A DNA stretch of 64,000 nucleotides from Planctomycetes bacterium B3_Pla (lineage in GTDB: Bacteria > Planctomycetota > Phycisphaerae > Sedimentisphaerales > Anaerobacaceae): assembly GCA_005223045.1 (NCBI GenBank), contig NJBM01000008.1:1-64000 (forward strand), given 5' to 3'. Of the stretch, positions 17,014-24,245 are shown piece after piece. Position numbers and translations under genes: made by a program. The notes beneath the pieces were generated by a model that saw only the letters and a program-made list of their open reading frames with translations, did no database searches and was not told the origin of the DNA. Within the stretch, counting starts at the first letter, position 1; each line of letters begins with the position of its first letter.

Positions 17014-18291
17014 CTATGAGGATTTGTCGATTTTTTCTTTGCCGTTCATGTACTGCCGCAGGACATTCGGTATCGTCACCGAACCGTCGGGATTCTGGTA
17101 AAGCTCCAGGATCGGGATCAATATTCTCGGCGAAGCGATGACCGTGTTATTGAGCGTGTGGCAGAATACGTTCTTTTTGGCGCCGGGGTCTTTGTATCGC
17201 AGGTTCATCCTTCTGGCCTGGAATTCGTAGAACTTGCTGGCGCTGTGGGTCTCGCAATAGTTGTTGCGAGAGGGCATCCATGCTTCGATGTCGAATTTCT
17301 TGGCCTGCCCTCTGCCGAGATCACCCGTGCAGACGTTCGCGACGCGATAGGGCAGCTCCAGCGCCCGCATCACGGCCTCGGCGTTGGCCAATATCTCGTT
17401 GTGGAAATTAGCACTGGCCTCGGCGCTGTTTTCGCATATAACGACCTGCTCGACCTTGTCGAACTGGTGGATTCGGTACAGGCCGTATGTGTCCTTGCCG
17501 GCGGCGCCGGCTTCGCGCCTGAAGCAGCTTGATATCGCCGCATATTTCAACGGCAGCTCGGCGGCGTCCAAAATCTCACCCATCCGATAGGCGGTCAGCG
17601 GCACTTCGGCGGTCCCGACGAGATTAAGCTCGTCTTTTTCCATGCGGTAGGTCTGGTCTTCGGAGCCGGGGTAGTAGCCGGTCCCTCTCATCGCCTCGTC
17701 TTTCATAAGAAGCGGCACCGACAAGGGGACGTATCCTTTTTCGACCATAAGGTCCATCGCAAACCGCAGCACCGCCCAGTGAAGGAGGGCGCCGTCGCCT
17801 TTGAGGAAGTAATTCCTTGTGCCTGCAAGTTTTACGCCTCGCTCGATGTCGATAATTCCCAGCGCCATGCCCAACTGAACGTGATCTTTCGGCTCGAAAT
17901 CGAACTGGCGTATCCGGCCCTCTTTCCTGATCTCGACGTTCTCCGTATCGTCGGCGCCCAACGGCACATCGTCATCCGCCGGCTGGGCGACCTGCTGCAT
18001 GAGTTCGTCGAGTTGCGGCTGGAGTTCCCGCACGGCCTGGTCGTGCCGGGCTTCCCGCTTCTTCAACTCGGCCAATTCGGACAAAGCGGGTTGTTTCTCG
18101 TCCGGCGAGAGCTTCGGGATCGATTTGCCGATACGGTTCTTATCGGTGGAAATATCCTGTAGTTGCTGTTTTGCCGCTCGCAACCCGGCATCCGCTTCGA
18201 GTAGCCCGTCGATATCGACGTTGAATCGTTTGGCTTCGCAGGCGTCTTTGAATTTCTGCGGATTATCGCGTATTTGTTTTATGTCAATCAT
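17014..18291 (-). CDS. serS: Seryl-tRNA synthetase
   Basis: 425 residues, full length. The N-terminal coiled-coil arm (about 30-110) binds tRNA-Ser. The class II core follows with motif 2 (SSCFRREAGAAGKDTYGLYR) and motif 3 near the C-terminus (NNTVIASPRILIPILELYQ), and the family signature HQFDKVEQV lies between them. It charges tRNA-Ser, and tRNA-Sec where present, in the cytoplasm. The start MIDIKQIRDNP is the canonical SerRS beginning, although no strong ribosome site precedes it. Confidence 0.97.
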   Translation of the reverse strand: MIDIKQIRDNPQKFKDACEAKRFNVDIDGLLEADAGLRAAKQQLQDISTDKNRIGKSIPKLSPDEKQPALSELAELKKREARHDQAVRELQPQLDELMQQVAQPADDDVPLGADDTENVEIRKEGRIRQFDFEPKDHVQLGMALGIIDIERGVKLAGTRNYFLKGDGALLHWAVLRFAMDLMVEKGYVPLSVPLLMKDEAMRGTGYYPGSEDQTYRMEKDELNLVGTAEVPLTAYRMGEILDAAELPLKYAAISSCFRREAGAAGKDTYGLYRIHQFDKVEQVVICENSAEASANFHNEILANAEAVMRALELPYRVANVCTGDLGRGQAKKFDIEAWMPSRNNYCETHSASKFYEFQARRMNLRYKDPGAKKNVFCHTLNNTVIASPRILIPILELYQNPDGSVTIPNVLRQYMNGKEKIDKSS

Positions 18292-18299
18292 CGTGTTTG

Positions 18300-18395
18300 G
18301 ATATCAGTATATCAGGTTATCAGGTAGTGGTTATCAGGGAAGCAGGATATCAGGGCGATTGCTATCAGGCTGCCAGGGTATCGGATCGCTGGGTG
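18300..18395. repeat. Degenerate TATCAGG repeats, left of four-helix-bundle gene
   Basis: At least six imperfect TATCAGG units (TATCAGTATATCAGGTTATCAGG and so on) spaced seven to fifteen bases apart. The same unit fills the other side of the small gene at 18407-18778, and a related run is at 235-285. Spacing is irregular and the units are too short and variable for a CRISPR array. Confidence 0.6.
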
Positions 18396-18406
18396 GCAAT
18401 GCAATT

Positions 18407-18778
18407 TCATCTTTTTGCGCCTTTCTTTTCTCTGATGTAGCGGATGTAGCCGTTAATGCCCCGGATAACTTCTTCGTATCGTTCTACCCACTTCTGTGAT
18501 TGTTCTGCATCCAAATAATTCTTGCCTGACAATTTGCGTACATGATTCTGCGTTTCACCAGCCTCTTTTCTTGCTATATTAAATCCCTTTATTTTATCAT
18601 TATAGTAATATGTAGTGTATCCTTCTGCGATATTGTCACATACTGATGAGGAACTACGCTCAATCTGGTCTCTCAGCTTAAATCTTTCATCCCGAGGCAG
18701 CTTCCGGCAGAAGCTGTGAATCTCCTGCATAAGTTCATGCGATTTCTGCCAAACCCAGAGCTTCTCAAAGCCCGCCAC
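18407..18778 (-). CDS. Four-helix-bundle protein (23S rRNA intervening-sequence type)
   Basis: About 123 residues from a GTG at 18778 with AGGA eight bases upstream; an ATG at 18817 would add thirteen residues read from repeat sequence. The family signature is clear: GFEKLWVWQKSHELM at the N-terminus, then FKLRDQIERSSSSVCDNIAEG and IARKEAGETQNHVRKL. The fold is a four-helix bundle found in proteins encoded inside some 23S rRNA intervening sequences and also as free-standing genes near repeats in many environmental bacteria. Its function is unknown. It sits between two blocks of TATCAGG repeats, which suggests the gene and its repeats move or spread together. Confidence 0.85.
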   Translation of the reverse strand: MAGFEKLWVWQKSHELMQEIHSFCRKLPRDERFKLRDQIERSSSSVCDNIAEGYTTYYYNDKIKGFNIARKEAGETQNHVRKLSGKNYLDAEQSQKWVERYEEVIRGINGYIRYIREKKGAKR

Positions 18779-18781
18779 CGG

Positions 18782-18860
18782 CTTTTCCTGATCTCCTGAG
18801 TCCCTGATTCCCTGCATCCTGATTTCCTGATTCTCTGATAACCGCCTTTTCCTGAATCAT
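18782..18860. repeat. Degenerate TATCAGG repeats, right of four-helix-bundle gene
   Basis: Read on the minus strand, a run of units of the form ATCAGG/ATCAGGA (TCAGGAAATCAGGATGCAGG and so on). It supplies both the ribosome-binding site and the extended N-terminal frame of the small gene. Confidence 0.6.
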
Positions 18861-18886
18861 GGCCAGTTTCCCGCCGCGGCGCGTCA

Positions 18887-19309
18887 CTATTGCATCTGTG
18901 AAAAGACAATGAGCCAGCCCGCCTCCTCTTTCTGTAGCTTGAACTCAAGCACATAGTCGCCGCCATCGGATATCACTTGCACGGGCGCCACGTTGGCCTT
19001 GTCATCTTTTATCGTGACTTTGGCGGTTTCCAGATTGACCTTAGTGTTTTCGAGATAGCCCTGCTCGATTGCTCCGGAGATGAAGTCTCTTACCGAGGCT
19101 TTGTTGCCCCCCTGAGTGTTAAGATAGCTCTCGGAATAATTCTCCATCAGCTTGTCCATGTCGTGGGCGATGAGAGCCGCTTTCCAATCGCCCATTGTGG
19201 CGTTGACGAGGTCTTTGTCGGAAGGGCCGCCGCCAAGAATCTGGCACCCGGAAACCGCAACTGCAAAAAGAGCAATCAGACCACAATTCGTAATGAACGA
19301 CTTGCACAT
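18887..19309 (-). CDS. Small lipoprotein, SnoaL/NTF2-like
   Basis: About 140 residues from the ATG at 19309, which has AAAAGGAGAG upstream; the frame is open for 34 more codons without a start signal. The lipobox VAVSGC gives a lipidated Cys at about 22. The mature part begins DLVNATMGDWKAALIAHDMDKLMENYSESY, the opening helix pattern of SnoaL/NTF2-like cone-fold domains, and ends in strands VLEFKLQKEEAGWLIVFSQ. Proteins like this are common in planctomycetes as membrane-attached proteins of unknown role. No operon partner is evident. Confidence 0.75.
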   Translation of the reverse strand: MCKSFITNCGLIALFAVAVSGCQILGGGPSDKDLVNATMGDWKAALIAHDMDKLMENYSESYLNTQGGNKASVRDFISGAIEQGYLENTKVNLETAKVTIKDDKANVAPVQVISDGGDYVLEFKLQKEEAGWLIVFSQMQ

Positions 19310-19426
19310 ATCATCTCTCCTTTTTGTCTCCGGCAGTCCTTTGGTCACGTAGCCGGAACACCCGGCTGTCATGTTGCCGCGAAGTGTACATTCACATCGG
19401 GCAGGCGTCAATCATATTCCCGCCAG

Positions 19427-19712
19427 GAACCTCCGCTATCGTAATTGCGAGCACCTCACCTGATTCTCAGGATGTACAGAGAAAAAAGCAGCACACTCCT
19501 GTCATTGCGAAGGAGCCCTTCGGCCAAGCTCAGGACAGGCTCCGCGACTGCGGCAATCTCAATCCCCACGCCGCAAAGAGAAGTCTATTTTTCTTAGGAG
19601 GCCATAGCATGTGGCCGCGGCAATCTACTCACTTACGAACGGTTGAGATTGCTTCGCTTCGCTCGCAATGACAAAAAGTGCAATCCTTTGTGAGAGAGAA
19701 ACTTATATAGCG
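19427..19712. repeat. Composite palindromic repeat, copy 2, with nested insertion
   Basis: The gap 19310-19736 holds this element and no gene. The core 19500-19673 has TGTCATTGCGA / TCGCAATGACA ends as in copy 1 (14097-14245). About 25 extra bases at 19517-19539 (CCTTCGGCCAAGCTCAGG...) split its left arm. The same small insert, in the opposite orientation, splits a different repeat family at 63044-63066. Confidence 0.75.
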
Positions 19713-19736
19713 CCGGAAAAATTAGTTACACGCCGA

Positions 19737-21041
19737 TTATGAGAAGCGTTTGATGATTACGACGTTGTTTTGCCCGCCGAAACCGAAAGACTCGTTCATA
19801 GCGACGTTTACCGGCGTCTTCCGCGGTTCATTCGGCACGTAATCCAAATCCAGTTGGGGATCGGGGTCGTTTAGATTCATCGTCGGCGGCAGCGTATTGT
19901 CCCGGATCGCCAGGACACAGGTAATCAGCTCGGCTGCTCCGGCTGCGCCGATCAGGTGACCTAACATGCTCTTGACACTGCTGGCGGGAGTGTTCTTCGC
20001 TTCTTCCTTGAAGACGGCTTTGATCGCCTTGGTTTCAATCGAGTCGTTCTCGCCGGTGCTCGTGCCGTGCGTGTTTATGTAATCGACGTCTTTATAGCTG
20101 ATGCCTGCGTCGGCAAGGGCCGCTGTCATGGCCTGTGCTGCGCCTCTGCCTTCATCGTGCATGTCGGTTACGCGAAAGGCGTCGGAACTGCTGCCGTAGC
20201 CGATGACTTCGGCCAGGATTTCCACGCCTCTTTTCTTCGCCGAGCTTAACGATTCGAGAATAAGTATCGCAGCGCCTTCGCCGAGGACGAAGCCGTCTCT
20301 GCTGGCTGTGAACGGTCTCGATGCCGTCGCGGGGCTGTCATTTCTCGTCGATAGCGCCGTCAGGCGGTTGAATCCCGTCACGCCGAGCGGGTGTATCATC
20401 GAGTGCGCGCCGCCTGCGATGATCACATCAGCGTCGCCTTTGCGGATCAGCATCATTGCCTCGCCGACCGATTGAGTGCTTGCCGCACAGGCGGTCAGGC
20501 AGCTTCTTGTCGGCCCACGTGCGCCGGTGAGCATTGCGATGTGTGCGGCGGGCATGTTCGGCTCCTGCTCAAGCTCGCGCATCGGGTGCATCCGGCCGAA
20601 AGCAACTTCGGCCCATTTGCCCCAGTCCATTTCGTCTTTTTCCCTATCCCAACCCTCGGCTATCGCGGCGAAAAACACATCGTTGTCAACCGAGCCTTCG
20701 CCCGCTCCGAGGTAAATGCCCAATCTTGTTCGATCTATGCCGTCGGTCGGCTCGTCGGTCTCAACGTCAATGCCGGCCTGTTTGCAGGCCTGAGCCGTGG
20801 CGCCGATGACGAAGCCGGAGCCGCGATTGCTGTACTCGTGTAACTGCGGATTGACCGTGAACTCGGCAGGGTCATAGTCTTTGACTTCAGCGCCAAAAGT
20901 GGTGGGGAATGTCGAGGCATCGAAGATAGCGGTCTTGGCCGCACCACTCTTGCCAGTCAGTATTGCCTGCCACAGCGTTTCGACATCGTGACTCAGAGGA
21001 CAAACGATGCCCATTCCGGTTATTACTACGCGTTCAGTCAT
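19737..21041 (-). CDS. fabF: Beta-ketoacyl-ACP synthase II type condensing enzyme
   Basis: 434 residues, AAAGG upstream of the ATG. A FabF-type ketosynthase with the full Cys-His-His triad: Cys in SCLTACAAST (about 185), His in NTHGTSTGEN and His in KSMLGHLIGAAG; GFGGQNN closes the C-terminus. It elongates acyl-ACP with malonyl-ACP in the cytoplasm. It is the last gene of a five-gene minus-strand set (hotdog, ACP, hotdog, ketosynthase, ketosynthase), 24 bases after its sister ketosynthase. No ketoreductase or enoyl reductase is included, so those steps must come from elsewhere. Confidence 0.93.
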   Translation of the reverse strand: MTERVVITGMGIVCPLSHDVETLWQAILTGKSGAAKTAIFDASTFPTTFGAEVKDYDPAEFTVNPQLHEYSNRGSGFVIGATAQACKQAGIDVETDEPTDGIDRTRLGIYLGAGEGSVDNDVFFAAIAEGWDREKDEMDWGKWAEVAFGRMHPMRELEQEPNMPAAHIAMLTGARGPTRSCLTACAASTQSVGEAMMLIRKGDADVIIAGGAHSMIHPLGVTGFNRLTALSTRNDSPATASRPFTASRDGFVLGEGAAILILESLSSAKKRGVEILAEVIGYGSSSDAFRVTDMHDEGRGAAQAMTAALADAGISYKDVDYINTHGTSTGENDSIETKAIKAVFKEEAKNTPASSVKSMLGHLIGAAGAAELITCVLAIRDNTLPPTMNLNDPDPQLDLDYVPNEPRKTPVNVAMNESFGFGGQNNVVIIKRFS

Positions 21042-21065
21042 TTACTTGACCTTTACAACTCCCTG

Positions 21066-22379
21066 TTATTCCGCTCTTTTAAGCACCACGGCGGCTGTTT
21101 GTCCACCGTAAGTGTAGCTGCAACACAATGCGTAACGAATCTTCGCTTCTTGCGGCTGATTTATTATGTTCAGATCGCAGCCGTCGGCTTTTTTGTCGCA
21201 GTTTACCGCTGCGGGGATTTTGCCCTCGTTCATTGCACAAACGGCGGCAACGATGTCAACCGCTCCGCTCGCGGCGCCGGTGTTGCTCAACATGCTCTTG
21301 GTGGGCCATACGGGGATTTTGGCTGCCGCCTCGCCGAGGGCCGACTGGATGGCTGTTGCCTCAGCCAGATCGTCGGGCGGTATGCCCGTGCCGTGCGGGA
21401 TGACTAAATCCAGCTCATCGGGCTTTATCTGCGCGTCGGACAATGCCTTCTCTATCGCTATTCTTATCCCCTTACCATCCGGCTCGATGTGCTCGTACGC
21501 AGGGTTTATGGTATTGCTCTGGCCGACGCCGACCACTTCGGCGTAAATCTTCGCATTTCGCTTTTCGGCGTTGTCCAGGCTCTCCAGTATTACCACGCCC
21601 GCCGCTTCGCCGAAGACCGAGCCTTTGGCATCGGCGTCAAAAGGCCTGCAGGCGGAAGCGGGATCGTCGTTGTTTTCACTCGTGGCTCGATTGAGCAGGC
21701 ACTGGCGGATCATGACTATCGGGTTGACCTTTGCCTCAGCGCCGCCTGCCAGGGCAATATCGCCGGCCCCGCGGGCGATGACCTGGGTCGCTTCGGCTAT
21801 CGCCAGATGAGAAGATGCCTCGGCACAAGTGATGGTATTGCTCGGGCCTTGAATGTCGTGGATTATGCCGATATGACAGGCGAGCATGTTGGGTAGGTAT
21901 TTCAACAGCCATAGCGGTGTGACTTGCTCAAGGCCTTCCTTGCCCCATTTGCGAATGTCGAACCTGCCGTCCGTGAGGCTTGCCGCAACGGCCGGGGCCA
22001 GTTCGACAAGGTCGCAGCTTATAAGGCCCGCGCCGAGATTTATCGCCATTAGTTCTGGGTCGACGTTGATATTCTCCGGATCGATGCCCTTTGTGACAAG
22101 GCCCGCGTGGACAAGCGCTTCGTTTGCCGCGATGATCGACAGTTCGATGTCCCTGGACATGAGTTTGATGGCTTTGCGAAAGCTCCTGGGAAGATGGTCG
22201 CGTATTTTATAATCGGGGCATTGCCCGGCTACCTTACACGTGAAGCCCACGGGGTCAAACGCGGTGATTGTATCAATCCCGATCCTGCCGGCACAAAGAC
22301 CGGCCCAGGTATCGCCGACGGTCAGGCCGAGCGGAGTTGCGGCACCAAGACCGGTTATTACCACGCGGGCAGAATCCAT
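21066..22379 (-). CDS. Ketosynthase with Cys-His-Asn triad
   Basis: 437 residues, FabF-like over its length (VVITGLGAATPLG, GPSNTITCAEASS, FGEAAGVVILES). The nucleophile Cys (about 185) and the first His (IPHGTG, about 329) are kept. Where FabF has KSMLGH, this protein reads KSMLSN, so the second catalytic His is replaced by Asn at about 366. A Cys-His-Asn set is normal in FabH-type starter enzymes but not in FabF. The protein may therefore prime chains, work with the adjacent FabF as an uneven heterodimer like the chain-length-factor pairs of type II polyketide systems (although chain-length factors lose the Cys), or use an unusual extender. The start ATG overlaps the stop of the upstream dehydratase-like gene (TGATG), which implies coupled translation. 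Confidence 0.88.
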   Translation of the reverse strand: MDSARVVITGLGAATPLGLTVGDTWAGLCAGRIGIDTITAFDPVGFTCKVAGQCPDYKIRDHLPRSFRKAIKLMSRDIELSIIAANEALVHAGLVTKGIDPENINVDPELMAINLGAGLISCDLVELAPAVAASLTDGRFDIRKWGKEGLEQVTPLWLLKYLPNMLACHIGIIHDIQGPSNTITCAEASSHLAIAEATQVIARGAGDIALAGGAEAKVNPIVMIRQCLLNRATSENNDDPASACRPFDADAKGSVFGEAAGVVILESLDNAEKRNAKIYAEVVGVGQSNTINPAYEHIEPDGKGIRIAIEKALSDAQIKPDELDLVIPHGTGIPPDDLAEATAIQSALGEAAAKIPVWPTKSMLSNTGAASGAVDIVAAVCAMNEGKIPAAVNCDKKADGCDLNIINQPQEAKIRYALCCSYTYGGQTAAVVLKRAE

Positions 22380-22879
22380 CAGTTTTGCTCCGACTCGTTG
22401 TCGACACCTGAGAGCACGTCCCGCAAGAGCGGCTCGAACAGGGATGTGTCGCTATCGAACACGAAGTTTTCCTCGGGAAACTCAATGCCCGCCAGATTCT
22501 GGTCTATATGGCTGAACATCAAATCTATCTCGGCGACCACCTTGTCATCTCGCGTGATCCTGCCGCTTGTTGTTGCCGCTTCGGCAACGATAGACTCGAT
22601 CTTTGCATCCAGTTTTATGGTATCGCCCGGCTTAACGTAGTCGAAAAAGACGGCCTTTTTTATCTTTGCCAGGATGACTTTCTCCTGAAACTTTTTCGCC
22701 TCGCCGACGAGTATCCCCGCCGTTTGTGCCATCCCCTCTATCATCAGACTCTCCGGCATAACGGGAAAGCCGGGGAAGTGATCGTGCAAATGCTCTTCGG
22801 CAAGTGTGACGTTTTTGAGCGCCACGGCACGCTCGCCGCTGTGAAACTCAACAAATTTGTCTATCCAGATCCAACGCAT
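22379..22879 (-). CDS. FabZ-like 3-hydroxyacyl-ACP dehydratase
   Basis: 166 residues. The hotdog-fold signature HFPGFPVMPESLMIEGMAQ gives the catalytic His and the Glu of FabZ/FabA. Residues about 135-166 form a tail beyond the usual 145-residue FabZ. It would remove water from 3-hydroxyacyl-ACP. It overlaps the downstream ketosynthase by one base. A second, divergent hotdog gene lies upstream at 23569, so the cluster has two dehydratase-like proteins, possibly working as a heterodimer (inference). Confidence 0.87.
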   Translation of the reverse strand: MRWIWIDKFVEFHSGERAVALKNVTLAEEHLHDHFPGFPVMPESLMIEGMAQTAGILVGEAKKFQEKVILAKIKKAVFFDYVKPGDTIKLDAKIESIVAEAATTSGRITRDDKVVAEIDLMFSHIDQNLAGIEFPEENFVFDSDTSLFEPLLRDVLSGVDNESEQN

Positions 22880-22926
22880 TTTATGCCGGTCCCGCCTAAT
22901 TAGTCCCTGTTGTGAAGACAGTATTT

Positions 22927-22990
22927 GTCATTCCCGCGGAAGCGGGAATCCAGTTTTTTTCGCTCTGGACCCCTGCTTTCGCAGGGGTGA
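22927..22990. repeat. Two adjacent palindromic repeats, TCATTCC...GGAATCC family
   Basis: The first hairpin is TGTCATTCCCGCG / CGCGGGAATCCAG-like (22927-22954), followed by a second, ACCCCTGCTTTCGCAGGGGT (about 22968-22987). They fill the space between the ACP gene and the downstream dehydratase-like gene on the minus strand and could lower read-through inside the cluster, or protect the upstream message. Confidence 0.65.
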
Positions 22991-23091
22991 TATCGTCGGT
23001 TTTTTACTTTCTGTAACAGATGCTAATTAAAGTCAGCGGCAGATTGACATTGGCCATCCTACCGCCGACGTTTTCAAGAGATTTTGTGCTC

Positions 23092-23487
23092 CTAAGCAGC
23101 GTTGAGTTTGTTCTCAACGTAGTTCACGATTGCATTGACGGTGAACAGGTCGCCCAGTTTGTTAATATCAGGGTCTTTCTCGAACTCGGTAATGTCGGTG
23201 TGCGGCATCTTGTCCCGCAGCTCGGCCAGGCCTTTTTCCGTCAGTTTGCCGTTATGGATGAATTCAGAATCGTTCATCAGATTCTCAGCGGGAAACAGCT
23301 CTTCTCGTGGGATTTTGATTCCGAACGCTTTTTCCAGTCGAAATACGATGTCCAGAAAATCGATGCTCTCGGCCCCCAAATCTCCCATCAACGTGGCCTC
23401 AGGCGCGACCTCGTCGTCATCGACTCCCAGCGCATCGATCATAACTTCCTGAACCTGCTCTAAAATCTCGCCTCGACTCATTGCCAT
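23092..23487 (-). CDS. Acyl carrier protein with a long insertion
   Basis: 131 residues, GGAGG ten bases before the ATG. The phosphopantetheine site is DLGAESIDFLDIVF with Ser at about 41. Ordinary ACPs are 75-85 residues. Here about 45 residues rich in charged groups (ENLMNDSEFIHNGKLTEKGL, then DKMPHTDITEFEKD) separate helix 2 from the final helix FTVNAIVNYVENKL. The two ends align well to a normal ACP, so this is an insertion, not a fusion. It lies between two dehydratase-like genes and upstream of the ketosynthases, and is therefore the likely carrier for the cluster. Confidence 0.9.
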   Translation of the reverse strand: MAMSRGEILEQVQEVMIDALGVDDDEVAPEATLMGDLGAESIDFLDIVFRLEKAFGIKIPREELFPAENLMNDSEFIHNGKLTEKGLAELRDKMPHTDITEFEKDPDINKLGDLFTVNAIVNYVENKLNAA

Positions 23488-23568
23488 ACTTTTTATACCT
23501 CCAGTGTCTTTCGTATTGCGTATATCGTATTGCGTTTTGGTGCCGCCAGCCCTGTGGCAAGCAGAAAG

Positions 23569-24033
23569 CTACGCGAGTAGCTTCCAGCGTTCCTTCAAAT
23601 TCTCTATTACCCGGGCGTCGACCGCCGCCATCGCAGAATCGTCATCAGCCAGGTTAAAATGCCTCAATCCCAACCTTGCCTCGACGATTTTCTGGCCTTG
23701 CGATACGCCGAAACCGGCGAAACTGCTAACGTTCTCTTCGATAGTCTTTGCCTCAATCGTATATTCAATTTGGGCGCCGGGCGCCAGGAAGCTCTTATAC
23801 TTCACATTTCTCGCCTGTTCAAGCAATATCATGCTGTGGGCGAAGTTTTCCGTCCGTCGCACCAGCCACGAAGCCGACTCGATCAGCCCTTCCAGAAGCA
23901 ACACGCCCGGCAGCACCGGGAACGTGGGAAAGTGGTCCGCTAAGTATTCCTCAGAAAGAGAAACGTTCTTGACGGCCTTAATCTGTTTGCCCGCTTCCAG
24001 CGAGACAACCTTGTCAATAAGTATAAATCGCAT
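23569..24033 (-). CDS. Hotdog-fold dehydratase-like protein (FabA/FabZ family)
   Basis: 154 residues. The motif HFPTFPVLPGVLLLEGLIES keeps the His and Glu positions of FabZ but differs elsewhere from the 22379 protein. Typical length. It is the first gene of the cluster in transcription order, and its upstream region is shared with a divergent leucine-rich-repeat gene. No ribosome site is evident at the ATG. Probably 3-hydroxyacyl-ACP dehydration or a structural partner of the other hotdog protein. Confidence 0.82.
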   Translation of the reverse strand: MRFILIDKVVSLEAGKQIKAVKNVSLSEEYLADHFPTFPVLPGVLLLEGLIESASWLVRRTENFAHSMILLEQARNVKYKSFLAPGAQIEYTIEAKTIEENVSSFAGFGVSQGQKIVEARLGLRHFNLADDDSAMAAVDARVIENLKERWKLLA

Positions 24034-24163
24034 GAATCAGTTCACTGTTCGTAGTTCATAGTCTATAGTCCGAATCACCCTATCCACCTGATGAGATGGG
24101 CAATAAGATACACAAGAACGAGATCCATTTCCAGCCTTATTTTGGCTCTTAGGCAAAAACGTT

Positions 24164-24192
24164 TTGATTTCGGCCTCGATTCGGGGTAAAAT
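24164..24192 (+). promoter_or_regulatory. Sigma-70-like promoter of the leucine-rich-repeat gene
   Basis: TTGATT (24164-24169), a 17-base spacer and TAAAAT (24187-24192). It lies about 54 bases before the ATG at 24246 and is one of the best promoter matches in the window. Confidence 0.6.
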
Positions 24193-24245
24193 AAAAGGCT
24201 ACAGAATGAGGGTAATTCATCGGCTTTTTGAGAGAACGGCAGACA

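Noticed and set aside
18300..18860. TATCAGG runs as a CRISPR array
   Set aside because: Units are about seven bases, degenerate and irregularly spaced; there are no spacers of uniform length and no cas genes.
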